A DNA stretch of 64,000 nucleotides, taken from assembly GCF_029813785.1 (NCBI RefSeq), contig NZ_JARVKY010000012.1, positions 1-64,000 on the forward strand, given 5' to 3'. Source of the DNA: Streptomyces sp. DH41. Its GTDB lineage: Bacteria; Actinomycetota; Actinomycetes; Streptomycetales; Streptomycetaceae. This document shows positions 50,223 through 58,549 of this stretch, piece by piece. A program made the position numbers and the translations under genes. Position 1 is the stretch's first letter. Each line of letters opens with the position of its first letter. Below the pieces are notes generated by a model. That model made no database searches. It had not been told where the DNA came from and saw nothing but the letters and a program-made list of their open reading frames with translations.

Positions 50223-50504
50223 TCATGCCGCACCTCCCTTGCCCGTCCGGCCGAACCGCTCGTCCAGCACGGACAGTCGGCGCCAGTACTCGTCCTCGTC
50301 GATCTCGCCGGAGGCGAACCGGTGGCCGAGTACGGCGATGGGTGAGTTCTCGTCGACGGCGAACCGTCCGGGGCCGCGGTGCCCGCGCCGGACGGTACGG
50401 CGCAGCAAGGTGATGCCTCCGCCGATGACCAGCGCCCAGATCAGCAAAATGAGCAGGATCCACGGGCCGGGGCCGCCGTCGCCGAAGTGTGCCAGGGTCT
50501 GCAT
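50223..50504 (-). CDS. SHOCT domain membrane protein
   Basis: Small protein of 93 aa. A single membrane helix (about 14-34) is followed by a short basic segment and a C-terminal SHOCT motif (PIAVLGHRFASGEIDEDEYWRRLSVL). ATG 50504 sits nine bases after GAGGAG; a TTG three codons upstream is less likely. SHOCT modules are oligomerisation tags of unclear purpose. Its upstream region contains several TGACGT(CC) repeats. The 289 bp on its downstream side hold no gene. Confidence 0.78.
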   Translation of the reverse strand: MQTLAHFGDGGPGPWILLILLIWALVIGGGITLLRRTVRRGHRGPGRFAVDENSPIAVLGHRFASGEIDEDEYWRRLSVLDERFGRTGKGGAA

Positions 50505-50711
50505 GTCGTCCAACTCCTCGGTGGCCGGGTTCTTCGTGATGTCCTCGGTGACGTCCTGACGTCCTTGGTGACGTCTTGTTCGACTCTTCCGAGCGTCGCC
50601 CTCGAGGTGGGTCCGGGGCGTCGTACGGCCGGCGGCGGTGTGCGTACCTCACGGGGAGTACGCGGTCCGCCCGCCGCTGCTTCCCGGGCAGCCGACGCCT
50701 AGGCTCGGCCC

Positions 50712-51110
50712 ATGCTGAGAATCGGTATCCCTGTCATCGGCGTCACGGACGTGCCCCGTGCGGTGGCGTTCTGGACGGCTGCGCTGGATCTGGTCGCCAC
50801 CGAGGAGTGGGCGAGCGAGACGTGGCGGACGCTCGATCACGCCGACGGTTCCGGGCGGGCCCTCGGCCTGCTGCGCAGCGAGTCACCGGCCGAGTCGCGG
50901 CCCCGTCTCCACCTGGACCTGTTCACGGACACGGCGGAGGAACAGCGGGCGGAGGTGCGGCGGCTGACCGGTCTCGGCGCGCGGACCGTCGACTGGGACC
51001 TGTACCCGCCCGACCCCGACTTCGTCGTCCTCGCCGACCCGGACGGCAACATCTTCTGCGTCGTCGACCTCAGTCACGCCCCGAGCGGCGGCGACCGGCC
51101 GGCCGGCTGA
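50712..51110 (+). CDS. VOC/glyoxalase superfamily protein
   Basis: Protein of 132 aa with two beta-alpha-beta-beta-beta repeats: IGIPVIGVTDVPRAVAFWTAALDL and the closing VVLADPDGNIFCVVDL. The family includes glyoxalases, dioxygenases and antibiotic-sequestering proteins. The metal-binding residues are not all obvious, so it may be a binding protein. Convergent with the ROK regulator gene. Function not assignable. Confidence 0.82.
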   Translation: MLRIGIPVIGVTDVPRAVAFWTAALDLVATEEWASETWRTLDHADGSGRALGLLRSESPAESRPRLHLDLFTDTAEEQRAEVRRLTGLGARTVDWDLYPPDPDFVVLADPDGNIFCVVDLSHAPSGGDRPAG

Positions 51111-51134
51111 GCCGGCCCGGCCGGGCACGGGCCG

Positions 51135-52373
51135 CTACGCCAGCGCGCCCAGCGGATCGTCCAGCACCGGCTGCCAGGCCAGTTCGGCCGCGCCGACCAG
51201 GCTGTTGTGGTCCAGGCCGCACGGCAGGATGGGTACGCCGCCGCTCTGGCCCCACAGGCTTCGGCCGGCGACGACCGCGCGCAGACGCCCGGGGTCGGCG
51301 TCGAGGAGTTCCCGGTGGAGTCCGCCGAGGACGATGCGGTCGGGGTTGAGGATGTTCACCAGGCCGGCGAGGCCCAGCCCGAGACGGTCGATGAGGGTCT
51401 CGGTGGCGGCGCGGACGGCCGGGTCGGCGTACTGGTCACGGATCAGGTCCTTGGACCGCTGGAGCAGGGACACCTCGGGTCCGGGCTCGCGGCCTGCCGC
51501 CGTGAGGAACGCCAGGGGGTCGGTCTCCACGTCCAGGCAGCCGTGGCCCCCGCAGTGGCAGGGGCGGCCCTCCGGGTTGACGGTGAGGTGGCCGACCTCC
51601 AGCGCGAGACCCGAACTGCCCGTGTGCAGACGGCCGTCGAGGACCAGCGCGCCGCCGACCCCGCGGTGGCCGGTGGCCACGCAGAGCAGGTCGCGGGCTC
51701 CGCGCCCGGCCCCGTGCCGGTGCTCGGCGAGCGCGGCGAGGTTGACGTCGTTCGCGGCGAACGCGGGGCCGTCGATCCCGGCGGCGCGCACCTGCTCGGC
51801 GAAGATCCGCCGCACGGGCGCGCCGGCCGGCCAGGCCAGGTGGAGCGGGTTCAGGGCCAGGCCGTCCGGTTCCGCCACGGCTGACGGTACGGCGAGGCCC
51901 GCGCCGACGCAGCGGCGTCCGGTCTCTCTCAGGAGTTCCGCGCCCGCCTCGACGACGGAGCCGAGCACCTTCGCCGGATCGGCGTCGACGACCTCTCGGC
52001 CGGGCGCGGTGGCGACGATCCGGCCGCCGAGGCCGACCAGGGCGGCCCGGAAGCCATCGGCGTGGACCTGGGCGGCGAGGGCGACGGGTCCGTCCTCGGC
52101 GACCGCGAGGCGGTGCGAGGGACGGCCCTGGGAACCGGCCGCCGCGGCGGGACGGGCGTCGACCCGGATCAGGCCGAGCGCCTCCAGTTCGGCGGCGACC
52201 GCGCCGGCCGTGGCCCGGGTCACGCCGAGTTCGGCGGTGAGGACGGCCCGGGTGGGGGCGCGTCCGGTGTGCACGAGCTCCAACGCGGGTCCGAGCGCGC
52301 CGCGCCCCCGGTCCAGCCGCGCCCTCGAGGTGGTCCCTTCCCCCGCCGTCCGGGGGTCCGCCTTGCCGCTCAT
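51135..52373 (-). CDS. ROK-family transcriptional regulator
   Basis: Regulator of 412 aa. An N-terminal winged helix (about 35-85, TRAVLTAELGVTRATAGAVAAELEALGLI) precedes a ROK sugar-kinase-like domain with the zinc-binding block PCHCGGHGCLDVE near 265-277 and LNPDRIVLGGL near the end. Such proteins repress sugar catabolism and respond to sugars. Its ATG overlaps the stop of the AlkB-like gene (ATGA), so it is co-translated with a DNA/RNA-repair-type enzyme and not a sugar operon. Target unknown. Confidence 0.87.
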   Translation of the reverse strand: MSGKADPRTAGEGTTSRARLDRGRGALGPALELVHTGRAPTRAVLTAELGVTRATAGAVAAELEALGLIRVDARPAAAAGSQGRPSHRLAVAEDGPVALAAQVHADGFRAALVGLGGRIVATAPGREVVDADPAKVLGSVVEAGAELLRETGRRCVGAGLAVPSAVAEPDGLALNPLHLAWPAGAPVRRIFAEQVRAAGIDGPAFAANDVNLAALAEHRHGAGRGARDLLCVATGHRGVGGALVLDGRLHTGSSGLALEVGHLTVNPEGRPCHCGGHGCLDVETDPLAFLTAAGREPGPEVSLLQRSKDLIRDQYADPAVRAATETLIDRLGLGLAGLVNILNPDRIVLGGLHRELLDADPGRLRAVVAGRSLWGQSGGVPILPCGLDHNSLVGAAELAWQPVLDDPLGALA

Positions 52374-53062
52374 GAGGGGGAGTCTCCCATGATCCGCCAG
52401 GGGCGCGGAGCCTGGATGCCGCTGACCCGGAGCGTGATGTTCAGCCGCCCGGTGAGCCCCAACTCGGGCGGCGCGGTGCCCGCGTGCACCCGGGGCACCC
52501 CGTGGTACGCGAGCCGGGACGGCCCGCCGAAGACGAACAGGTCGCCGCTGCGCAGCTCGACGTCGGTGTAGGGGCGGGTCCGGGTCGCGGGGTTGCCGAA
52601 GCGGAAGACGCAGGTGTCGCCGAGGCTGAGGGACACCACGGGCGCGTCGGACCTCTCGTCGGCGTCACGGTGCAGGCCCATGCGGGCGTCGGAGTCGTAG
52701 AAGTTGATCAACGCGATGTCGTACGGCTCCTCCGGCACCGCGTCGGCGCCGAGCGCGTCGGTCACCGCCCGGCGGGCCAGGTCGCCGAGCCGGTCCGGGA
52801 AGGGCTTCACGGGGGTGCCGTCGCCGTCGACGACGGTGGAGGCGTAGGCGTACGGGTACCAGTGCCACCCGAGGCACACCTGCCGGGCGGTCATCGTGCC
52901 GCCGCCGGGGGTGCGGACCGTGCGCAGTCCGGCCGGTGGCCGGGCCCACTCCCGGCAGGCGTACAGCAGCTCGCGCTGCCGTTCCGGGTCCAGCCAGTCC
53001 GGCACGTGGACGGCGCCGGGCGCGGCCTCGGCACGGGTCCTGGGGAACAGCTCGGCGTCCAT
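52370..53062 (-). CDS. AlkB-like 2-oxoglutarate/Fe(II) dioxygenase
   Basis: Enzyme of 230 aa. The iron ligands are His131 and Asp133 (GLHRDAD) and His187 (LAYHGVP); Arg206/Arg212 in GRLNITLR fit 2-oxoglutarate binding and the AlkB signature. Residues YDIALINFYDSDARMGLH form the nucleotide-recognition region. It probably removes alkyl groups from DNA or RNA bases. ATG 53062 is chosen for RBS spacing; ATG 53071 is also possible. First gene of a coupled pair with the ROK regulator and divergent from an rRNA-methyltransferase-like gene 78 bp away. Confidence 0.85.
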   Translation of the reverse strand: MDAELFPRTRAEAAPGAVHVPDWLDPERQRELLYACREWARPPAGLRTVRTPGGGTMTARQVCLGWHWYPYAYASTVVDGDGTPVKPFPDRLGDLARRAVTDALGADAVPEEPYDIALINFYDSDARMGLHRDADERSDAPVVSLSLGDTCVFRFGNPATRTRPYTDVELRSGDLFVFGGPSRLAYHGVPRVHAGTAPPELGLTGRLNITLRVSGIQAPRPWRIMGDSPS

Positions 53063-53139
53063 GCCGTACATCCTGCCCGGGTCCTGACTCACTCCGCCCG
53101 GCACGGCCTGAGCTGCGGCTCGGCTAGCCTGGACGCACG

Positions 53140-54294
53140 ATGAACGACCGCAGCGACCGTATGACGACGCCCTGGGGCGAGCATGTGCTGGCCCGCTTCC
53201 CCGAGGACCCGCGCGACCGGCTCCGCGCCTGGGACGCCTCCGACGAGTATCTGCTCGGGCACCTCGCGGAGCGGGAGGTCCCGCTGTCCGGCACCGTCGT
53301 GGTCGTCGGCGACCGCTGGGGCGCGCTGGTGACGGCGCTGGCGGCGCACCGGCCGGCGCAGATCACCGACTCCCACCTCGCACGGGAGGCGACACGCGCC
53401 AACCTGGAGCGCAACGGCGTCGAGCCGGCCTCCGTTCGCCTGCTCACCACGCAGGACCCGCCACCGGAGCGCGTCGACGTGCTGCTGGTGCGCGTACCGA
53501 AGAGCCTGGCACTGCTGGAGGACCAGCTGCTGAGGCTGGCGCCCGCGCTGCACGAGGGCACGGTCGTCGTCGGCACGGGGATGGTCAAGGAGATCCACAC
53601 CTCGACGCTCAGACTGTTCGAGCGGATCGTCGGGCCGACCCGGACCTCGCTGGCCGAGAAGAAGGCCCGGCTCGTCTTCGCCACGCCCGACCTCTCACTG
53701 AGGCGGCCCGCCAACCCCTGGCCGCTCGCCTACCGGCTCCCCGACGACGCCGGGCCGCTCTCCGGCCGGACCGTCGTCAACCACGCCGGTGTGTTCTGCG
53801 CCGACCGGCTCGACATCGGCACCCGTTTCTTCCTCCAGCACCTGCCGGACGCCGGCGGATCCCGGCGGGTGGTCGACCTCGGCTGCGGCAACGGTGTGGT
53901 CGGTACGGCGGTGGCGCTGGCCGACCCGGCGGCCGAGGTGCTGTTCACCGACGAGTCCTTCCAGGCCGTCGCCTCGGCCGAGGCGACGTACAAGGCGAAC
54001 GGGGCGGCGGGGCGGGCGGAGTTCCGGGTCGGTGACGGGCTGGCCGGGGTGCCGGACGGCAGCGTCGACCTGGTGCTCAACAACCCGCCGTTCCACTCCC
54101 ATCAGGCGACGACCGACGCCACGGCGTGGCGGATGTTCACCGGGGCGCGGCGTGTGCTGCGTCCCGGTGGTGAGCTGTGGGTGGTCGGCAACCGGCATCT
54201 GGGCTACCACGTCAAGCTGCGGCGCCTGTTCGGCAACAGTCACCTGGTGGCGAGTGACCGGAAGTTCGTGGTGCTGAAGGCCGTCAGGAAGTAG
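53140..54294 (+). CDS. RlmG/RsmC-like methyltransferase
   Basis: Two-domain class-I methyltransferase of 384 aa. A degenerate N-terminal MTase-like domain (about 1-175) and a catalytic C-terminal domain with the SAM motif VVDLGCGNGVVG (about 246-257) and the guanine/adenine-N motif NNPPFH (about 313-318). The layout matches RlmG (23S rRNA m2G1835) or RsmC (16S rRNA m2G1207); RlmG is slightly favoured by length. A methyltransferase beside an AlkB-type demethylase suggests nucleic-acid modification, but they are divergent. Convergent with the aldolase gene by 6 bp. Confidence 0.83.
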   Translation: MNDRSDRMTTPWGEHVLARFPEDPRDRLRAWDASDEYLLGHLAEREVPLSGTVVVVGDRWGALVTALAAHRPAQITDSHLAREATRANLERNGVEPASVRLLTTQDPPPERVDVLLVRVPKSLALLEDQLLRLAPALHEGTVVVGTGMVKEIHTSTLRLFERIVGPTRTSLAEKKARLVFATPDLSLRRPANPWPLAYRLPDDAGPLSGRTVVNHAGVFCADRLDIGTRFFLQHLPDAGGSRRVVDLGCGNGVVGTAVALADPAAEVLFTDESFQAVASAEATYKANGAAGRAEFRVGDGLAGVPDGSVDLVLNNPPFHSHQATTDATAWRMFTGARRVLRPGGELWVVGNRHLGYHVKLRRLFGNSHLVASDRKFVVLKAVRK

Positions 54295-54300
54295 TCACCG

Positions 54301-55161
54301 TCAGGAGACGGTCCGGGCGACCACCTGGATGATCGTCGCCACCGTCCGTGCCATGGCCTCCCTTCCCGCGGTGAGGTAGCCGCGGGAGTCGACCGCTTCG
54401 GGTCGGGCGGCCAGGAACTCCCTGATCGCGCCGGTCATGGCGAGATTGAGCGCGGTGCCGACGTTGACCTTGGAGATGCCTCCCGCGACGGCCGCGGCGA
54501 GTTCGCCGTCCGGGACTCCGGAGGAGCCGTGCAGCACGAGCGGCACGTCCAGCGCGCCCGAGACTTCCTTGAGCAGGTCGTGGTCGAGGGCGGCGGTGCG
54601 CGTGGTCATGGCGTGGGAGCTGCCGACCGCGACGGCCAGGGCGTCCACGCCGGAGTCGGCGACGAAGGCGCGCGCCTCGGTGGGGTCGGTGCGGGCTCCG
54701 GGTGCGTGGGCGTCGAGCGGCGGTGCGCCGTTCTTGCCGCCGACCTCCCCCAGCTCTGCCTCGATCCACAGTCCCCGGGCGTGTGCCCAGTCGGCGGCGG
54801 CCCGGGTCGCGGCGAGGTTCTCGGCGTACGGCAGCCGGGAGGCGTCGTACATCACGGAGCTGAATCCGGCGTCCGGGGCCTGGCGCAGCAGGCCGTCGCT
54901 CTGGACGTGGTCGAGGTGCAGGGCGACGGGTACGGCGGCGCCCTCGGCCGCCGCTACGGCCGCGCGGGCCAGGGGCAGCAGCCGGCCGTAGCGGTACTTC
55001 ACGGCGTTCTCGCTGACCTGGAGGACGACGGGGGTGTGCACGGACTCGGCGCCGGCGACGACGGCCTCGATGTGCTCCAGGGTGATGATGTTGAAGGCGG
55101 CGACGGCGGAGCGCGCGGCCGCGGCACGGCCGACCAGGTCGCCGGTGGTGGCGAGGGGCAC
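54301..55161 (-). CDS. class II fructose/tagatose-bisphosphate aldolase family protein
   Basis: Zinc aldolase of 286 aa, TIM barrel. Metal ligands fit LHLDHVQS (about 81-88), Glu in EAELGEVGG, His in GSSHAM and His in VLHGSSG (about 208). Length and the GxSKVNVGT loop favour the KbaY/GatY/AgaY branch that splits ketose bisphosphates such as tagatose-1,6-bisphosphate. The partner is an SIS isomerase upstream on the same strand (61-bp gap), and a DeoR regulator is divergent, consistent with amino-sugar or galactitol-type catabolism. A cognate kinase and transporter are not in the window. Confidence 0.82.
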   Translation of the reverse strand: MPLATTGDLVGRAAAARSAVAAFNIITLEHIEAVVAGAESVHTPVVLQVSENAVKYRYGRLLPLARAAVAAAEGAAVPVALHLDHVQSDGLLRQAPDAGFSSVMYDASRLPYAENLAATRAAADWAHARGLWIEAELGEVGGKNGAPPLDAHAPGARTDPTEARAFVADSGVDALAVAVGSSHAMTTRTAALDHDLLKEVSGALDVPLVLHGSSGVPDGELAAAVAGGISKVNVGTALNLAMTGAIREFLAARPEAVDSRGYLTAGREAMARTVATIIQVVARTVS

Positions 55162-55222
55162 GGTCTCTCCCTTCCCGGGAGTCGGAGCGCGGGTGTCGGG
55201 GCAGGTGTCCTTGAAGCCGGCG

Positions 55223-56104
55223 TCAGGGGGCGAGGATCACCGAGCGGGTGAGATGGCGGGGCCGGTCCGGGTCGAGGCCGCGGGCGGCCGCGACGGCGAC
55301 CGCGAGGCGCTGGGCGCGGACCAGTTCGGCGAGCGGGTCGAGCTCCCCGGGCACCCACAGCGCGCCGGTGTCGCGGACCTGGCCGGCCAGCCCCTCGGGC
55401 GCCTCGCCGAACATCCAGGTTGCCGTTGTGGCCGTGCTGATGCTGATGGGGCCGTGTCGGTACTCCATGGCCGGGTAGGCCTCGGTCCAGGACAGGGAGG
55501 CTTCTCGCATCTTCAGGCCGGCCTCGTTGGCGAGGCCGACGGTCCAGCCCTGGCCGAGGAAGGTGAACTGGGTGCGCTCGACGAGCCCTTCGGGCAGCTC
55601 TGCCGCGAGTGCGGTGCGCGCGTCGGCGACGACCGCGTCGGTGTGCAGTCCCAGGTGGGCGCGGAGCAGGGTGAGGGCGGTGGTCGCGAACCGGGTCTGC
55701 ACGACCGACCGTTCGTCCGCGAAGTCGAGGACCACCACGTCGTCCGCGGCGGTCATCACGGGCGTGTCCGGGTCCGCGGTGAGCGCGACGGTACGAGCGC
55801 GGCCCCGCAACTCCGTGAGCAGCTCCAGCACTTCGGTGGTGGTCCCGGAGCGGGTGAGGGCGACGACACGGTCGTACGCGCGACTGAGCGGGAATTCGGA
55901 GGCGGCGAACGCGTCCGTCTCGCCCTGGCCCGCGCCCTCGCGCAGCGCCGCCGCGGACTGGGCCATGAAGTACGAGGTGCCGCAGCCGACGATCGCCACC
56001 CGCTCCCCCGGCGCGGGCAGCGCCGCCGTGTGCCGTGCCGCTTGGGCGGCGGCGCGTGTCCAGCACTCGGGCTGGCTGTTGAGCTCGTCCTCGACATACG
56101 TCAT
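55223..56104 (-). CDS. SIS-domain sugar isomerase/deaminase (AgaS-like)
   Basis: Two SIS domains in 293 aa: domain 1 with VAIVGCGTSYFMAQSAA (about 37-53) and TRSGTTTEVLELL (about 84-96); domain 2 with FLGQGWTVGLANEAGLKMREAS and the catalytic-type EYRHGPISI. The order resembles the isomerase half of GlmS and AgaS, which handle amino-sugar 6-phosphates. ATG 56104 follows GGGGAG. It leads an operon with the aldolase and faces a DeoR gene across an AT-rich operator region. Substrate likely galactosamine- or glucosamine-6-phosphate; inference. Confidence 0.83.
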   Translation of the reverse strand: MTYVEDELNSQPECWTRAAAQAARHTAALPAPGERVAIVGCGTSYFMAQSAAALREGAGQGETDAFAASEFPLSRAYDRVVALTRSGTTTEVLELLTELRGRARTVALTADPDTPVMTAADDVVVLDFADERSVVQTRFATTALTLLRAHLGLHTDAVVADARTALAAELPEGLVERTQFTFLGQGWTVGLANEAGLKMREASLSWTEAYPAMEYRHGPISISTATTATWMFGEAPEGLAGQVRDTGALWVPGELDPLAELVRAQRLAVAVAAARGLDPDRPRHLTRSVILAP

Positions 56105-56151
56105 GCCGCACACTCCCCGATCACTGCCCCATGATCATCCGGGCTCTTGTC

Positions 56152-56193
56152 TGATTGTTCCTGCAAGATATAGCGATATTTCAAGCACAATCA
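56152..56193. promoter_or_regulatory. AT-rich palindromic operator candidate for DeoR
   Basis: TGATTGT at 56152-56158 and ACAATCA at 56187-56193 are exact inverted arms about 28 bp apart. A central ATAT(AGCG)ATAT and repeated CAA-GCA/TCAAGCA elements lie between. The patch is far more AT-rich than its surroundings and lies between the SIS and DeoR genes, as expected for the shared DeoR-controlled promoter region. Confidence 0.65.
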
Positions 56194-56257
56194 AGCAGAT
56201 CAGCGAGAAGAGTGGGGTGCGCTAGGGTCGGCGGGAGATCGAGGAACGGAGGCGCGG

Positions 56258-57037
56258 ATGTCGCGCGACGCCCGCTGGAAGGCGCTGCTGGAGCTGCTCG
56301 TCGAGCGTGGCCGGCTGGACGTCGAGGAGGCGGCGACCGAGCTGGAGGTCTCGGCCGCGACGATCCGCCGTGACTTCGACCGGCTCGCCGAGCAGCAGAT
56401 GCTCGTGCGCACGCGCGGTGGCGCCGTCGTGCACGGGGTGTCGTACGAGCTGCCGCTGCGCTACAAGACGGCCCGCCGCGCCTCGGAGAAACAGCGCGTC
56501 GCACAGGCGGTCGCCGCCCTGCTGGCGCCCGGCGAGGCGGTCGGACTGACAGGAGGCACGACCACCACGGAGGTGGCTCGCGCCCTGGCCGTGCGCCCCG
56601 ACCTGGCCTCCGGTACCCCCGCGCTGACCGTGGTCACCAACGCGCTCAACATCGCGAACGAGCTGGCCGTCCGGCCGCAGTTCAAGATCGTGGTGACCGG
56701 TGGGGTGGCCCGGGCGCAGTCGTACGAGCTGATCGGGCCGCTCGCGGACGGGGTACTGGGGCAGGTGACCCTCGACGTGGCGGTACTGGGCGTCGTCGCC
56801 TTCGACGTCGCGCACGGCGCCGCGGCCCACGACGAGGCGGAGGCGGCCATCAACCGGCTGCTGTGCGAGCGCGCCGAGCGCGTGGTCGTGGCGGCCGACT
56901 CCAGCAAGCTGGGCCGGCGGGCGTTCGCCCGGATCTGCGCGGCCGAGTCGGTGGACACGCTGGTCACGGACGGTGCGGCCGACCCGGACCTGGTCCGGCA
57001 GTTCGAGGAGGCCGGGGTCCGGGTCGTCATGGCCTGA
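56258..57037 (+). CDS. DeoR-family regulator of phospho-sugar operon
   Basis: Regulator of 259 aa. Helix-turn-helix at about 5-57 (LLELLVERGRLDVEEAATELEVSAATIRRDF). The DeoRC sensor has LTGGTTTTEVARAL, VVTGGVARAQSYELIGPL and VVVAADSSKLGRRAF, fitting a sugar-phosphate effector. It diverges from the SIS/aldolase operon across the AT-rich palindrome and most likely represses it, as AgaR does in enterobacteria. It is a distinct paralogue of the DeoR protein at 45956-46777. Confidence 0.88.
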   Translation: MSRDARWKALLELLVERGRLDVEEAATELEVSAATIRRDFDRLAEQQMLVRTRGGAVVHGVSYELPLRYKTARRASEKQRVAQAVAALLAPGEAVGLTGGTTTTEVARALAVRPDLASGTPALTVVTNALNIANELAVRPQFKIVVTGGVARAQSYELIGPLADGVLGQVTLDVAVLGVVAFDVAHGAAAHDEAEAAINRLLCERAERVVVAADSSKLGRRAFARICAAESVDTLVTDGAADPDLVRQFEEAGVRVVMA

Positions 57038-57062
57038 GCGGTCGGCCGGCGATCCATGGCCG

Positions 57063-58040
57063 TCAGTGGCCGTGAGCGTCGCCGTGCCCCGTCGTAGCGG
57101 TCGGCGCGGGTTCCTCCACGCCGGGCGCCGATCCGGCCCGTACGGTGAACGCCGCGGTGTGGACCTCGCCCCGGTGCTGGAAGTCCAGGAAGAGGCGGTA
57201 CGTACCGCCGCTGGGCGCGGTGGCCGTGAAGGAGATCTCCGGGCCGGGCTCCGTGCTGCCGTCGCCGGGTTCGCCGTTCGGGTGGACGTGGAGGTGGGCG
57301 AGGTCGCCGGAGCGCAGGGCGACCAGGTGGCCGTAGGCGCCGAGGTAGGGCTGGAGGTCGGTGACCGGTTCGCCGTCGCGGGAGACCTTCAGCTTCAGCT
57401 CGCTCGCCCTGCCGGGGCGCAGGGAACCGGCGAGTTCGACCCGGTAGCCGTCGGTGTGGGCGGTGTCGCTCGGGGCCGGCGGGCGCGCGGGCTCGTAGCG
57501 GCCCAAGGCGGCGAGGTCGGCGCCGAGGGTGAGGTTCTCCGCGTTCTTCTTCGCCGGGGTGAAGTCGGCGAAGACCCGGTACCCGCCCGCGCGGGGCAGG
57601 TCGACGGGGGTGCTCCAGGTGCCGTCGGCGGCGCGGGTGGGGTGCAGGTGGCGGTAGGTGATCAAGTCGCGTGAGGCCAGGATGAGGTGGAGTTCCTTGT
57701 CGTGCTCGCGTTGGTACGCCGTGACGGCCTCGCCGTTGTCGTCCCGGACGGTGAAACGCAGGTCGGTGCGCTGACCGGCGGTGACGCGCGCGGTGGCGAG
57801 GTCGAGGGTGTAGCCGTCCTCGGAGATCCGCAGTCCGCCGGGCGGGGTGGCCTCATGCCCTTCGCGTGCGCCACCGTCCCCCGTCTCCCCCGATCGCGCC
57901 GATGGCCGGCTGTGCTCGTCGTGGGGCGCGGGCGCGCTCTCCGCGACGACCGGGTCCAGTCCCCTGCCGACGCCGTAGGCGGTGCCGAAGATGGCGGCCA
58001 GTGCGGCGGCGAACGCGGTGATCCTCAGTCCGGTGTGCAT
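57063..58040 (-). CDS. secreted/anchored copper-associated protein
   Basis: Protein of 325 aa from ATG 58040 with AGGAG upstream. An N-terminal membrane or signal segment (about 5-25) is followed by a hydrophilic His-rich linker, then two beta-sandwich domains (about 75-190 and 200-310) with HLILASRDLITYRHLHP and YLGAYGHLVALRSGDLAHLHVHP, each with clustered His. It ends GHGDAHGH. It diverges from copZ-copA with its own CsoR-type box, so it should be induced by copper and may bind copper outside the membrane. Domain family not named with certainty. Confidence 0.75.
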   Translation of the reverse strand: MHTGLRITAFAAALAAIFGTAYGVGRGLDPVVAESAPAPHDEHSRPSARSGETGDGGAREGHEATPPGGLRISEDGYTLDLATARVTAGQRTDLRFTVRDDNGEAVTAYQREHDKELHLILASRDLITYRHLHPTRAADGTWSTPVDLPRAGGYRVFADFTPAKKNAENLTLGADLAALGRYEPARPPAPSDTAHTDGYRVELAGSLRPGRASELKLKVSRDGEPVTDLQPYLGAYGHLVALRSGDLAHLHVHPNGEPGDGSTEPGPEISFTATAPSGGTYRLFLDFQHRGEVHTAAFTVRAGSAPGVEEPAPTATTGHGDAHGH

Positions 58041-58105
58041 GACGGTCGCTCTCCTCGGATTCCGGGTCTCCGGCTCGTGCGGAGGCCTCCTCATGCACCT
58101 CACCA

Positions 58106-58120
58106 TACCCCTGGGGGGTA
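58106..58120 (-). promoter_or_regulatory. CsoR-type copper operator (secreted-protein side)
   Basis: The palindromic 15-mer TACCCCTGGGGGGTA has the pseudo-inverted TACCC...GGGTA form of CsoR operators. It lies 66 bp upstream of the minus-strand copper protein start. It is the exact reverse complement of the box at 58154-58168. Confidence 0.85.
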
Positions 58121-58153
58121 CTCAGTCAAGAGGCGTCAGGGAGTTGCGTTCTG

Positions 58154-58168
58154 TACCCCCCAGGGGTA
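58154..58168 (+). promoter_or_regulatory. CsoR-type copper operator (copZ side)
   Basis: TACCCCCCAGGGGTA, 58 bp upstream of the copZ start. CsoR-type repressors bind such sites and release on binding Cu(I). No csoR gene is present in this window, so the repressor must be encoded elsewhere. Confidence 0.87.
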
Positions 58169-58226
58169 TACATGGACTCGGCAGGGATACCCCGGCCCCG
58201 TATGCGACGAGATCCTGGAGGAAGCC

Positions 58227-58472
58227 ATGGCTTCGACCGTCACCACCCCCGCCACCCAGCCCGTCCGCACCACCTACGCGGTCGCCGGGATGAGCTGCGG
58301 ACACTGCGAGGCGACGCTCACCCGGGTGATCGGTGAGCTGGACGGCGTCACCAGTGTCGACGTGCAGGTCGGCACCGGCCGGGTCACCGTCACCGGGCCC
58401 GCCGAGCCGGACGACGCCGCGATCGCCGAGGTCGTCGACGAGGCCGGCTACGAGCTGACCGGCCGCGTCTGA
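58227..58472 (+). CDS. copZ: copper chaperone, heavy-metal-associated domain
   Basis: Small cytosolic chaperone of 81 aa. The HMA domain has the Cu(I) site MSCGHC with Cys24 and Cys27. The fold continues VIGELDGVTSVDVQVGTGRVTVTG. ATG 58227 follows CTGGAGG. It delivers copper to the CopA ATPase encoded 77 bp downstream, and both are under the CsoR-type box. Confidence 0.93.
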   Translation: MASTVTTPATQPVRTTYAVAGMSCGHCEATLTRVIGELDGVTSVDVQVGTGRVTVTGPAEPDDAAIAEVVDEAGYELTGRV

Positions 58473-58549
58473 CCGCCCCGCACTCCCCCGCCGCACCGCC
58501 GGGACCCGCGCGCCGGGTCCCGGCCGACGACCCCGCATCAGGAGCAGCC

